Shown piece by piece: positions 21,898 through 35,120 of a stretch of DNA of 64,000 nucleotides (position 1 is the stretch's first letter; each line of letters opens with the position of its first letter). The stretch lies in NCBI GenBank assembly GCA_963738665.1, contig CAVTXL010000002.1:372001-436000 (forward strand), given 5' to 3'. The notes beneath the pieces are model-generated. The model was given only the letters and a program-made list of their open reading frames with translations. It was not told the DNA's origin and ran no database searches. The position numbers were made by a program, and so were the translations under genes. This DNA is from JABDGM01 sp963738665 (GTDB taxonomy: Bacteria > Planctomycetota > Planctomycetia > Pirellulales > Lacipirellulaceae).

Positions 21898-22308
21898 ATG
21901 CCTAACGACTTCACCAACGCCGAACTCGAAGCGTTTCTCGACGAGGCTTTGCCGTCGGCGCGGATGGCCGCGATTGAAGAGGCGCTCCGCGGCGGCGACG
22001 AACTGCAACAACGTCTCGCGGGCATCAATGGCCGTCGCGACGCCGGCGTCCATGCGCTGGGTGAGATCTGGCGGCGGCACCGCTTGAGCTGCCCGCCGCG
22101 CGAGCAACTGGGCAGTTATTTGATGGGCGTGCTATCGGCCGACGTGGCCGGCTACGTGAGGTTTCACGTCGAAACGATTGAGTGCCGTTATTGCACGGCG
22201 AACCTTGAAGATCTGCGCAATCAACAGGCGTCTGTCGAGGGGGAGATTGCGATCCGCCGGCGGCGATACTTTCAGTCGAGCGTGGGGCACCTGAGAGCCG
22301 AAGATTAG
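21898..22308 (+). CDS. Small zinc-finger-like partner of the ECF sigma factor
   Basis: 136 residues, starting at ATG 21898 (MPNDFTNAELEAFLDEALPS). The frame is open further upstream, but that part runs through the repeat and is rejected. The N-terminal half is acidic and helical; the C-terminal half contains a short cysteine cluster (CPPREQL...ECRYCTANLEDLR). The position directly after a sigma factor and the FHVETIECRYC pattern recall zinc-binding anti-sigma (ZAS-like) proteins, but no membrane segment is present. Role as sigma modulator is inferred from context. Confidence 0.6.
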   Translation: MPNDFTNAELEAFLDEALPSARMAAIEEALRGGDELQQRLAGINGRRDAGVHALGEIWRRHRLSCPPREQLGSYLMGVLSADVAGYVRFHVETIECRYCTANLEDLRNQQASVEGEIAIRRRRYFQSSVGHLRAED

Positions 22309-22633
22309 GGCCTCGATTGTCAGGGGGGAATTCTCGGACAGCCTGTAAGATTGGTTCCTGAGGGAATTTAATGGGTGAACCCGGTGCAAATTGCTAGGAG
22401 TTCCCGGCCTCAGTTCGGGCTCGACAGAGGGGCCGCCCCTCGCGCCTTTGCCCTCGCATCGGCCGGCAGCTAGGGTGACGGGCCGATGCGAGGGCGACGG
22501 CGGAGGGGCTCGCGAAACCTCTGGGAATGATTTGTTTTCGAGCACAACTGTTGTTCGCCCACTAAATTAAAGCAAGAGCTGTAAGAATAAATGGGCGAGC
22601 GATCGAAACGCCGCCACTTGAGGACGCCGAACG
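22309..22633. other. Intergenic region with hairpin
   Basis: Holds a perfect 15-bp inverted repeat (GCCCTCGCATCGGCC at 22448-22462 and its complement at 22479-22493), a plausible terminator or REP. No gene is supported. Confidence 0.5.
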
Positions 22634-23035
22634 ATGCGGTATTTGGTGCGAGCCAGAGTGAAACCCGGCCGCGAAGAGGCCCTGGTCGAGGCCATTGAGC
22701 GCGGCACCCTGGGCCAGGGCTCGGTTGCCTTCGGCGAATACGTCCGCAACATGCTGGCGGCCCGCCAGGCCGCCGATGGCACGGCTCGCTGGGTCGAAGT
22801 CTGTTATTGTCCCACGCCGCTCGAAGAGGAACGGCCTTACTGGGAGCAGTACCTGGAGTTGGTCCGGGTGCAGGATGCGCACGGGCGGCACAAATGCCGC
22901 GATGAAAACGGCAGCGAGCCGTGGGCCTGCGGCGATTGCGACTGCACGCGGCGGCTGGAGGAGCGGCTCGGCGGCTGCGGCCGGCCGTTTCTGGCGGAGC
23001 TGCGCACGAGCCTGCGGCCTCCGCCAAATCCATAG
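22634..23035 (+). CDS. Conserved Cys-rich protein of unknown function
   Basis: 133 residues, intact. It begins MRYLVRARVKPGREEALVEA and has a ferredoxin-like alpha/beta start, then the highly patterned WVEVCYCPTPLEEERPYW and CGDCDCTRRLEERL segments. Proteins with this pattern occur in cyanobacteria and planctomycetes, without known function to my knowledge. Six cysteines in two clusters suggest metal or redox chemistry. ATG at 22634. It stands alone, with REP-type repeats on both sides. Confidence 0.7.
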   Translation: MRYLVRARVKPGREEALVEAIERGTLGQGSVAFGEYVRNMLAARQAADGTARWVEVCYCPTPLEEERPYWEQYLELVRVQDAHGRHKCRDENGSEPWACGDCDCTRRLEERLGGCGRPFLAELRTSLRPPPNP

Positions 23036-23109
23036 GACTTCGCGGCTTGATTGCAATTCTCGGGCAGCGAAACGATAATCGAGAGACTGTCCGGAAAGTG
23101 CCCGCGAGA

Positions 23110-23183
23110 GGGGGACAGTCCCCATTTTGCGGAGTAAATCATCGCGATGGACGTTCTCACCGGCAAAATGGGGACAGTCCCCA
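23110..23183. repeat. GGGGACAGTCCCC inverted repeat pair
   Basis: Two palindromic units (about 23110-23130 and 23162-23183) in opposite orientation share GCAAAATGGGGAC.GTCCC. They belong to the same AAAGGGGAC-type REP family seen at 47236, 50793, 51791 and 58431. Confidence 0.6.
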
Positions 23184-23305
23184 GCACCTTCCGGACAGCC
23201 CTGAGCGGAATCGCAGGTTGAAGTGTCGAGTTTTGCAAACGTCCATTTGCGGTTCGTGCGGCCTACGGCACCTTTCATTCCTACTATTGCGTGAGGAAGT
23301 CGACG

Positions 23306-24226
23306 ATGAAGCAGCTCACCTGGCTCGGCTCGTTGATCTTCGTACTGGTCGCCGTGGCTGCGGCGCAGGCCCGTCTGTGGACTGATTCGACGGGCAAATA
23401 CACGCTCGAGGCCGATCTGATCGGGTTCGATAACACCACGGTCGTTTTGCAGCGGGCCGATCACGAGCTGGGCGCCGTAGCGATCGACCGGCTGTCGAAG
23501 GAAGACCAGGAATATTTGAAGTCGCAAGCAGCCAGCGACGCCACGTCAAAAATGACGGGCAAGACGCAAATCTGGACGCTGGCGAACGGCCTGAAAGTGC
23601 CCGGCCGCATCGTGGATTATGGACGGAAGGATGTGACCTTGCAGCGGAAGCGTGGCAAGATTTACGTAAACGACCGGCTGTTCGACAATTTGCCGCCCAT
23701 TTATCAGCGGATGGTGCCGCGCATTGTCAATCATTTCGAGCCGCTGGAAAATGTGGACAAGCAAGGTGTTGAGGATTGGCTCGTCCGGCAACACGGCGGG
23801 CCCAGGACGTTTACGCTCGAGGGCGTGATTCTTGAGCTGGAAAACGGCGATGAATACGGCGTGCCGTTTTTCTTTTTCTCGCAGGACGATTTGAAGGTGC
23901 TCCAGCCCGGCTGGGACGCCTGGCTCAAGGCCAACCAGGCCGAAGAGGATTCGCAAAACCGTGAAAAGCAATCGGTGATGCTACAAGCCGCCGCGGCCGC
24001 CCGCGCCCAAGATCAGCACGTCCAGCGGCAAGTGGCAATGATGCAGCTCACCTTTGGGGCTGTGGTGGCCGGCGTTACCTCGCTGTGGGAAGTCACGCTG
24101 TATCCGGCCCGTCCGGGCGTCGGGCCGCCGTTGTGGGTCGTTTTTCCGGGCGCAGCAGCGCCCAAGCCGCCGAGCAGGCGATGGCAGCGCATCCTGGATA
24201 CTCGGTTGGCCCCGTTCGCAGGGTGA
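23306..24226 (+). CDS. Secreted SHD1-domain protein
   Basis: 306 residues. The signal peptide is residues 1-22 (SLIFVLVAVAAAQA). Residues 24-75 match the SHD1 (SLA1 homology domain 1) pattern common in planctomycete secreted proteins: RLWTDSTGKYTLEADLIGF, VVLQRADHE, IDRLSKEDQEYLKS. A second beta-rich segment (LANGLKVPGRIVDYGRKDV) resembles another SHD1-like repeat. A Gln/Ala-rich helix and a hydrophobic stretch (MMQLTFGAVVAGVTSLWEV) lie near the C-terminus. The final 30 residues are Pro/Arg-rich and could be out of frame. ATG at 23306. Confidence 0.75.
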   Translation: MKQLTWLGSLIFVLVAVAAAQARLWTDSTGKYTLEADLIGFDNTTVVLQRADHELGAVAIDRLSKEDQEYLKSQAASDATSKMTGKTQIWTLANGLKVPGRIVDYGRKDVTLQRKRGKIYVNDRLFDNLPPIYQRMVPRIVNHFEPLENVDKQGVEDWLVRQHGGPRTFTLEGVILELENGDEYGVPFFFFSQDDLKVLQPGWDAWLKANQAEEDSQNREKQSVMLQAAAAARAQDQHVQRQVAMMQLTFGAVVAGVTSLWEVTLYPARPGVGPPLWVVFPGAAAPKPPSRRWQRILDTRLAPFAG

Positions 24227-24237
24227 GCGATTGAGCG

Positions 24238-24972
24238 TTATTCTTTGGCCCATATTCCGATCACGGCTGGCGGATAGGCGCAGACGCGCCAGCCGGCGGC
24301 ATCAGCGGCCAAGCCGGCTGGGTCCATCGCGCTGGGAGATGCCGTCAGCACACCAAAATCGAATCGCTCATCCGCCTCGACGACCAGCACGCTGCTGGCG
24401 GGCGCATGTTGCCTAACGCTGCCGAGCAGGTGGAACATCTCATCGCGACGGTCGACGAAAAAGTCGTACGGCGGCGAGCAGAAAACCAGCCAAGGAGAGT
24501 CACCAGTAGGGGTTCGAGGGTCGAGAGTCGAAGAGTCGTTTTCGCTCTTGACTTGCGGCTCTTGACTCTTGACTAAATCTCGCTTGGCCCACAGGAAGGC
24601 GCTCGTCACGAGCAACGTGACACAATCTTCCACCTCCAGCGTGCGGATGTTTTCTTCAACGATCCGCGCAGTCGGAACATGTTTTTCAATCAGCGTCGCA
24701 GATGCCGCTCCGCGGCTGATCGCCTCCAAACCGAGCGCGCCCGTGCCGGCGAATAAATCGATCGCATGGCGGCCAATGACGTCCGTGCTGATCAGGTTGA
24801 AAATCGCTTCCCGGACGCGGTGCTTCATCGGCCGCACGACGGGGTCGCCGTGATAGCGGAGGCGTCGCCCGCGAAATCGGCCGCCGATAATCCGCACGTC
24901 GGTATCTACGCCGGCCGCGTCAACGGACAAAGCGCCGCGGCGGGCAGGACGGGTTTTACGCTTGTGAGGCAT
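24238..24972 (-). CDS. rsmD: 16S rRNA (guanine(966)-N(2))-methyltransferase RsmD
   Basis: Methylates G966 of 16S rRNA in the small-subunit head. 244 residues. RsmD hallmarks are visible: RIIGGRFRGRRL at the start, RPMKHRVREAIFN, the SAM loop DLFAGTGALGLEAISRGA, and CSPPYDFF as a variant of the catalytic DPPY motif. Between the last two lies an unusual insert (about residues 133-158) encoded by a direct-repeat stretch at 24498-24575 (repeated CTCTTGACT). It is convergent with the SHD1 gene, 12 bases apart. Intact. Confidence 0.92.
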   Translation of the reverse strand: MPHKRKTRPARRGALSVDAAGVDTDVRIIGGRFRGRRLRYHGDPVVRPMKHRVREAIFNLISTDVIGRHAIDLFAGTGALGLEAISRGAASATLIEKHVPTARIVEENIRTLEVEDCVTLLVTSAFLWAKRDLVKSQEPQVKSENDSSTLDPRTPTGDSPWLVFCSPPYDFFVDRRDEMFHLLGSVRQHAPASSVLVVEADERFDFGVLTASPSAMDPAGLAADAAGWRVCAYPPAVIGIWAKE

Positions 24973-25095
24973 GGCATTTCGGCGTCATCGAGCTGTAGTC
25001 AGGCGGGATGGCCCGACCAAACCGCCCTATGCTATCGTAACGGATGTAAGAGAGACGAAGAACGACCTGACAGCCGGGGTAACGGGAGAAATCGA

Positions 25096-26427
25096 ATGTT
25101 TTGGGAACCAAAGCCGCTTCTGAGCGAGGCGCTCGCTTTGTTTGTGGCTGCGATCGCGGGAGCTTCCCTGCTGGGCCAGGTGCCCGCGCCGCCAGACACG
25201 GATGGTTCTGAAGGCACGGCGCCGGCCAGCCGCGATTCGACAGCGCCGACCGCTCACGTAGATGCTCGCCAAGCCGCGGACGCCTTTGAAAAGGCGTTCA
25301 CCGACTACCGCGCCGTGATTCGACAAATCGAACAATTGCGCATCGAATACCAAACTACCGATGCGGCACGTCGCGAGAAGATCAACGCCGAGCTGGCCGG
25401 TTTGCTGGCCCAGGCGAAACCTCGGCTCGACACGATGACGAAGGCTGCCGAGTCGGACTACCGATCGGCGCCGAACGACGATCCCCGCGTCACCGAATTG
25501 CTGACCGACTTGGCCAAATACTACATCGTCGGCCAGCAAGTGGGGCCGGGCGAGCCACCGTCAAGCGACCCGGAAGGGCAGTATTACCCGATCGACGGCG
25601 GCGACCAGTATGAGCGCGGATTGCCGTTCGTCAAGCTCCTCGTGGACGGCGGCGCGAAGGACAATCGGCTGTACGTTTGGGGATTCTTGGCTGCGTTTGT
25701 CACGAACGACTACGATCTGGCGTCGGATTATTTTAAACAGGCCCAAGAATCCAAGGCGTTCGAGCAACTGCAGAAATCGGCCGCCGACACCGCGCACAAT
25801 AAGGATGCCGGCCTCGATGGTGAGGTGTATCGGACGGCCATGACCTACGCCGAGTCGCTCGACAAATATCGCCAGCTTTGGGCGAAGGAGTCAGAGATTC
25901 GTGCCGCCGAAGCCCGGGCGGACGATTTGCCGCGCGTCAAACTGACGACGACCAAAGGCGACATCACGCTCGAACTGTTCGAAAATGAGGCTCCGCAAAC
26001 GGTCGCGAATTTCATCACCCTGGTGAAGTCGGGCTTTTACGACGGCAGTCCGTTTCACCGCGTGCTGCCATTCTTCGTGGCCCAGGGCGGGGCCAAGTCC
26101 GACGACGGTGAGGGCGGGCCGGGTTACGCAATTCGCTGCGAGTGCTACACGCCCGAGTACCGCCACCATTTCCGCGGCTCACTCAGCATGGCCCATCGGG
26201 GTCGCGATACGGGTGGTTCGCAGTTCTTCTTGACGTTTGTACCCACAGGGCACCTTGACGGCAAACACACGGTGTTCGGTCGCGTCATCGATGGCTTCGA
26301 CGTGCTGGGCTCGATTCAGCGGCGTTCGCCGCAGCAATCGGATCCACCCAAGCCGGACCGCATCGTCAAGGCGGTCGTCCTCCGCGACCGGGGGCACCCG
26401 TACACATTCGAGCGGCTGTCCGAGTAA
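25096..26427 (+). CDS. Secreted peptidylprolyl isomerase (cyclophilin type)
   Basis: 443 residues. ATG at 25096; the signal peptide is residues 1-29 (LFVAAIAGASLLGQ). The N-terminal 250 residues are a helical, TPR-like planctomycete domain (AFEKAFTDYRAVIRQIEQLR). The C-terminal cyclophilin domain starts at about residue 281 (VKLTTTKGDITLELFENEAP) with FHRVLPFFVAQGG, SLSMAHRGRDTGGSQFFLT and HTVFGRVIDGFDVL, which include the catalytic Arg and the Gln-Phe-Phe core. It probably assists folding of exported proteins. Intact. Confidence 0.9.
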   Translation: MFWEPKPLLSEALALFVAAIAGASLLGQVPAPPDTDGSEGTAPASRDSTAPTAHVDARQAADAFEKAFTDYRAVIRQIEQLRIEYQTTDAARREKINAELAGLLAQAKPRLDTMTKAAESDYRSAPNDDPRVTELLTDLAKYYIVGQQVGPGEPPSSDPEGQYYPIDGGDQYERGLPFVKLLVDGGAKDNRLYVWGFLAAFVTNDYDLASDYFKQAQESKAFEQLQKSAADTAHNKDAGLDGEVYRTAMTYAESLDKYRQLWAKESEIRAAEARADDLPRVKLTTTKGDITLELFENEAPQTVANFITLVKSGFYDGSPFHRVLPFFVAQGGAKSDDGEGGPGYAIRCECYTPEYRHHFRGSLSMAHRGRDTGGSQFFLTFVPTGHLDGKHTVFGRVIDGFDVLGSIQRRSPQQSDPPKPDRIVKAVVLRDRGHPYTFERLSE

Positions 26428-26474
26428 TTGTCCGAATGCTTGCTCTCTTGATGTTCTCCCAGGCTGAGGCGCGT

Positions 26475-27483
26475 ATGTCCGGATTGATTCGATCACTTAC
26501 ACTGCTCGCTATGTTGGGAATGGTCGCAGTTGCGGGCAGCGTCCGTGGGCAAAGCCAGGTGCCGCCACTGCCCGAGCCGCTGGCCAGTTTCGGGGCGGCC
26601 GTCGCCGACGGCTGGCTGTATGTCTATGGCGGCCACACGGGCCAATCGCACGATCACTCGGCTGCGAACCTGTCGAAGCATTTTCGCCGGCTGAAGCTGT
26701 CGGAGCGAGGCGCGTGGGAAGAACTGCCGATGAAAGCGCCGCTGCAAGGGCTGGCGATGGTCGCCTACGGAGGAAAAGTTTACTGCGTCGGCGGCCTGAA
26801 CGCCCACAATGCCACAACCACGGACGAAGCCGATCTGCATTCGATCGCGGATTTCGCCTGCTATGATCCGGTGACAAAAGAATGGACCGAACTGGCCCCG
26901 CTGCCGGCACCCGTTCTTCGCACGACGCGGTGGTAATTGGCGACAAGCTTTACGTCGTGGGCGGCTGGACACTGGCTGGAAAGGGCCGCGGCGATTGGAT
27001 CGACGATGCGCTGGTGTTCGATTTCACCAAACCGCAAGCAGGTTGGCAAACGCTGCCGAAAGCGGATACGAAACGCCGAGCGCTGGCGGCTGGCGAGTGG
27101 CGCGGCAAGCTGGTCGCCATCGGCGGCATCGACGAGGACGGCGCGGTGATTGAGAAAGTATCGATCTTCAATCCGGCAGTGGGCGCATGGACCGCCGGTC
27201 CGCCCCTGCCGGATGGCGACCTGGCTGGTTTCGGTACAAGCGCTGGAATCTCGACGGCCGGCTCTATGTTAGCGGTCTGCCGGGCGTGCTCTATCGGCTA
27301 AGCGCTGACGGTACGATGTGGGACGACGTGGCTCGCCTGCAAACGCCACGGTTCTTTCATCGCCTGCTTCCCGCGCCGCGGCCCGATACTTTAATGGCCG
27401 TCAGCGGCGCTTCTGAAGACGGCCAGATAGCTGATATTGAGTTGCTCGACGTCCGCTCCACGCCTGGATCGACGGACGAATAA
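26475..27483 (+). CDS. Secreted Kelch-repeat protein, two frameshifts
   Basis: About 336 residues. The signal peptide is residues 1-22 (SLTLLAMLGMVAVAGSVRG). Kelch blades are recognised by their strand pattern: VADGWLYVYGGHTG, AYGGKVYCVGGLNA, VIGDKLYVVGGWTL, EWRGKLVAIGGID, LDGRLYVSGLPG. The frame breaks near 26915 (just before SSHDAVVIGD) and near 27230 (before RYKRWNLDGR). Each break is a single base within an otherwise continuous propeller. It begins 48 bases after the cyclophilin gene; likely same transcript. Binding partner unknown. Confidence 0.8.
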
Positions 27484-27610
27484 GCGATTGTCCAAAAAAC
27501 CGTTCTTCTCCCTTGGGCAAGGGCCGGGCTGAGGGGTTTGCCCACACTGACGCGCTGAACCCGACGCTCCCGCGGCGCGCGGGCTGTACCAAATTTGTAC
27601 GAGCACAAGG

Positions 27611-28294
27611 TCATTCAGCGGGTACGTCCGCTTTGACGGTTGGTACCGACGTGCGGCTGAGGCGATTGATCAGGTAACCCCAGAGAATCGGCAACAGCGA
27701 TATGCCGACAATGCCCACGACGACAAGTTCAAAGTGCTCTTTCACGACCGGCATGTTGCCGAAGGCGTAGCCTGCCCCGATGCAGAGGCCGACCCAGACA
27801 AGCCCGCCGCCCACGTTGTACAGCGCGAACTTCGCGTAGGACATCGACCCGCAACCCGCGACAAACGGCACAAAGGTTCGCACAATCGGCACGAAGCGGC
27901 CCAACACAATCGCCTTGCCGCCGTGCCGCTCGAAGAACGCGTGGGCCTTCATCAGGTGGTTCCGGTTTAAGAGACGATGCCCAAAACTGGTCCGGTCCTG
28001 GGCCGTAAACACGCGCGGCCCAATGAAGTGTCCGACGGCGTAATTCACCGCGTCGCCGAGGATGGCTGCGGTCGCAATCAGCGGCGCAGCCAGCCGAATA
28101 TCAAGGATCTCTCTGGCGGCCAACGCTCCCACGGTAAACAACAGCGAATCGCCGGGCAGAAAAGGTGTTATCACCAGCCCGGTTTCGGCAAAGATCACCA
28201 GAAAGAGGAATGCGTAAATCCAGGGCCCGTAGACGTCTCGCAACGAAGTCAAGTGGTCTCCGATGTGGAGAATAAAGTCGAGGATTTGATCCAT
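27611..28294 (-). CDS. DedA family membrane protein
   Basis: 227 residues. The family of DedA (SNARE-associated/VTT) proteins is linked to lipid-carrier recycling and membrane homeostasis. The start is the ATG at 28294 (MDQILDFILHIGDHL). Visible motifs are FAETGLVITPFLPGDSLLF (the family E/D and P-G-D motif), the glycine-rich re-entrant loop GDAVNYAVGHFIGPRV, and GRFVPIVRTFVPFVAGCG. Five or six hydrophobic segments. An upstream extension to 28384 is open but lacks family sequence. Intact, single gene. Confidence 0.9.
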   Translation of the reverse strand: MDQILDFILHIGDHLTSLRDVYGPWIYAFLFLVIFAETGLVITPFLPGDSLLFTVGALAAREILDIRLAAPLIATAAILGDAVNYAVGHFIGPRVFTAQDRTSFGHRLLNRNHLMKAHAFFERHGGKAIVLGRFVPIVRTFVPFVAGCGSMSYAKFALYNVGGGLVWVGLCIGAGYAFGNMPVVKEHFELVVVGIVGISLLPILWGYLINRLSRTSVPTVKADVPAE

Positions 28295-28690
28295 GGAGGG
28301 GGGGTCCACCGGGCGACGTTGGGCTGCCCTAGATTCTAGCTGCCCGCCGGGTGCGGGGCGAGCAGCCGGTTGGCAGAGTGGCACGAACTCGCCAACAGGC
28401 CCGTCTTTACCGGGAAACGCTCGGATCTGCGCCTTGACAGCACGCGATTCTATCGTTATTCTACTATTCTGTTTTTGAATTCTGGATGATTCTCGTATTT
28501 ATTTTTTTTATCCTTCCGGCAGCCGGAGTCCCCCGCATCCGCCAGGGCTGATCGCAGCCGGTTTGCGGGCGGTGCGCCGGAAGGGTGAAACTTTCGCTCA
28601 GCGTCCCCGGGCGGGGGTATTCCCCGGGGGTGCATTTTCCCCCACCGGCTTGTGGAGTTGCGGCCGTGCTCGAATTGTCGCGTCCATCCT
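28295..28690. promoter_or_regulatory. Divergent promoter region of dedA and LysR genes
   Basis: No gene is supported. It is the upstream region of two divergent genes. Just before the LysR gene, at about 28605-28645, there is a GC-rich imperfect palindrome (CCCCGGGCGGGGG ... CCCCGGGGG) that could be an operator. An AT-rich patch at 28470-28515 could hold a promoter. Confidence 0.35.
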
Positions 28691-29668
28691 ATGCACATTC
28701 GTTTCCTCAAAATCTTCTGCGACATCATTGATCTAGCCAGTTTCTCTCGGGCGGCGGAGGCCAATGGCGTTTCCCAGTCGAACGTCAGCCAAGTCATGCA
28801 TCAACTCGAAGAGCGGCTTGGCGTACGATTAATTGACCGCTCGAAGCGGCCCTTCGTTATCACGCCCGAGGGACAGCGGTTTTTGGAGGGCTCGCGGGTC
28901 ATTGTGCAGCGTTACGACGACTTGGAGCGCGAGGTTCGCTCGCTGCACGAGGCCGTGGCGGCCCGCCTCACAGTCGCTTCGATTTATTCGGTTGGCCTCG
29001 CGCACATGAGCCGGTTCCTGCGCGCGTTCTTGGCGGCGAATCCGCAGGCCGACGTGCGGCTAGAGTATTTGCACCCCGATCGCGTCTACGAAGCGGTCGA
29101 GAGCGGCAGTGCCGACCTGGGGCTGGTGAGCTACCCCGAGCCGTCGCGCACGTTGGCGGCGATCGTGTGGAGAAGCGAGCCAATGGTGCTTGTGACGCAT
29201 CCGCAACATCCGCTGGCCGGTCGCGAGGGGGTATCCCTGGTGGCGCTTCGCGATCAGCCGTTCGTGGCATTTCAAAGGGGGCTCAAGATCCGCGACGCCA
29301 TCGACCGCGTGCTGGCTGAGCGGGGCGTGCGGGTCGAGATCGAACTGGAATTCGACAACATTGAGACCATCAAGCAGGCGATCGAGGTGGCGGCTGGCGT
29401 GAGTATTTTGCCGCAGCCCACAATCGAACGCGAGCTGGGGTCGGGCTCTCTCGCCATGCTGCCGCTGGCCGACGTTTCTCTGGCTCGTCCGCTGGGAATC
29501 ATCCATCGGCGTGATCGAAAGTTGAGCGAAACGGCCGAGCGGTTTCTCGCCATGTTGCTAGCACCAAACACCGAGAACGTCGAAAGAGCACAATTCGCTC
29601 CAATCGAATCGGCCGCATTGACCAACGGCGCCGCGCGATCGCATGTACGGGAAAAAGCTGTGGTGTAA
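28691..29668 (+). CDS. LysR-family transcriptional regulator
   Basis: 325 residues, intact. The winged HTH occupies residues 1-60 (FSRAAEANGVSQSNVSQVM then LEERLGVRLIDR). The effector domain starts near residue 90 (RLTVASIYSVGLAHMSRFLRAF) and shows the LysR substrate fold strands ADVRLEYLHPD and SADLGLVSYPEP. The ATG at 28691 gives the canonical N-terminus. It lies 49 bases upstream of gltB in the same direction. In Bacillus a LysR protein, GltC, controls glutamate synthase; by position this protein may do the same, which is inference. Confidence 0.88.
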   Translation: MHIRFLKIFCDIIDLASFSRAAEANGVSQSNVSQVMHQLEERLGVRLIDRSKRPFVITPEGQRFLEGSRVIVQRYDDLEREVRSLHEAVAARLTVASIYSVGLAHMSRFLRAFLAANPQADVRLEYLHPDRVYEAVESGSADLGLVSYPEPSRTLAAIVWRSEPMVLVTHPQHPLAGREGVSLVALRDQPFVAFQRGLKIRDAIDRVLAERGVRVEIELEFDNIETIKQAIEVAAGVSILPQPTIERELGSGSLAMLPLADVSLARPLGIIHRRDRKLSETAERFLAMLLAPNTENVERAQFAPIESAALTNGAARSHVREKAVV

Positions 29669-29717
29669 CTTGCCGGCCGTTTTGGGGCCAAGCACTGGCC
29701 GAGTGGGAGGAATTCAG

Positions 29718-34407
<4,690 letters not shown>

Positions 34408-34423
34408 AGCGTTGACGATTTTT

Positions 34424-35097
34424 CACGCAGAGACGCGGAGGCGCAGAGTTGAGTGATTGGTATCACGCACTGGTGGATTTAGAAGCGACGGCAGAAACTG
34501 CGCCGAACTGGCGAAAAAGGCAATTGATGCGCTAGTAAAACTTAAGCTAATTGAGCCAAAGCCAAACAGTGATTGCGTACTGGGAGGAGAAGGCCATCCC
34601 ATGGGTCCCGCGGTTCAGGATCTCTACGAGAGAATTGAGCGGGAGGCGTGTTACTGGGAATTACGGACGAATGGCCTCGAGGTTACGGTTGGCCGATGGT
34701 TCAACATGTTTGGAACGACGGTGTTGGAATGGATCGCATGTCCGCATTGCAAATCGCGATTCAAACTTGAGGGTGATTTCTGCGACCGATTTGCAAAAGA
34801 AGTCGCGCATTGGATCGATGGAAGCGCGGTTTGGCCTGTTAAATGCGATAGGTGCAACACGCAAACGATCATTGAAAATTGGATCAGCAGACCTCATTTG
34901 GGGTTTTCGCTATTGACCTTCCAATTTTGGAATTGGCCACCACTTGATAGTAATTCCTGGCGAATCGACATCCCTAATTTGTTAAGCGACCCACTGGGAC
35001 ACCGATTGATCCAAACTTGGGGACGAGTTTAGCCAGTCAGGAGCAATAAATATGCTGATATGTTTTCTCTGCCTCTGCGTCTCCGCGTCTCTGCGTG
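34424..35097. mobile_element. Cassette 1 bounded by inverted CACGCAGAG repeats
   Basis: Left arm at 34424-34448 (CACGCAGAGACGCGGAGGCG...), right arm at 35067-35097 in inverted orientation. It encloses one small zinc-ribbon gene and nothing else. Together with the next cassette it splits gltB from gltD. No transposase is present. Confidence 0.6.
34449..35032 (+). CDS. Hypothetical zinc-ribbon protein, frameshifted
   Basis: Not recognised. About 194 residues, probably starting at TTG 34449 (SDWYHALVDLEATAETAP). A frame break near 34497 then leads into ELAKKAIDALVKLKLIEPKP in another frame. The middle region is YWELRTNGLEVTVGRWFN; a zinc ribbon follows (CPHCKSRFK ... CDRCNTQ), then a Trp/Phe-rich tail. 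No signal peptide. Base composition is more AT-rich than in gltB, suggesting a different origin. It lies directly inside the inverted repeat arms, the left arm ending at the start codon. Confidence 0.5.
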
Positions 35098-35120
35098 AAA
35101 GTAGATGAATTAATCATTCT

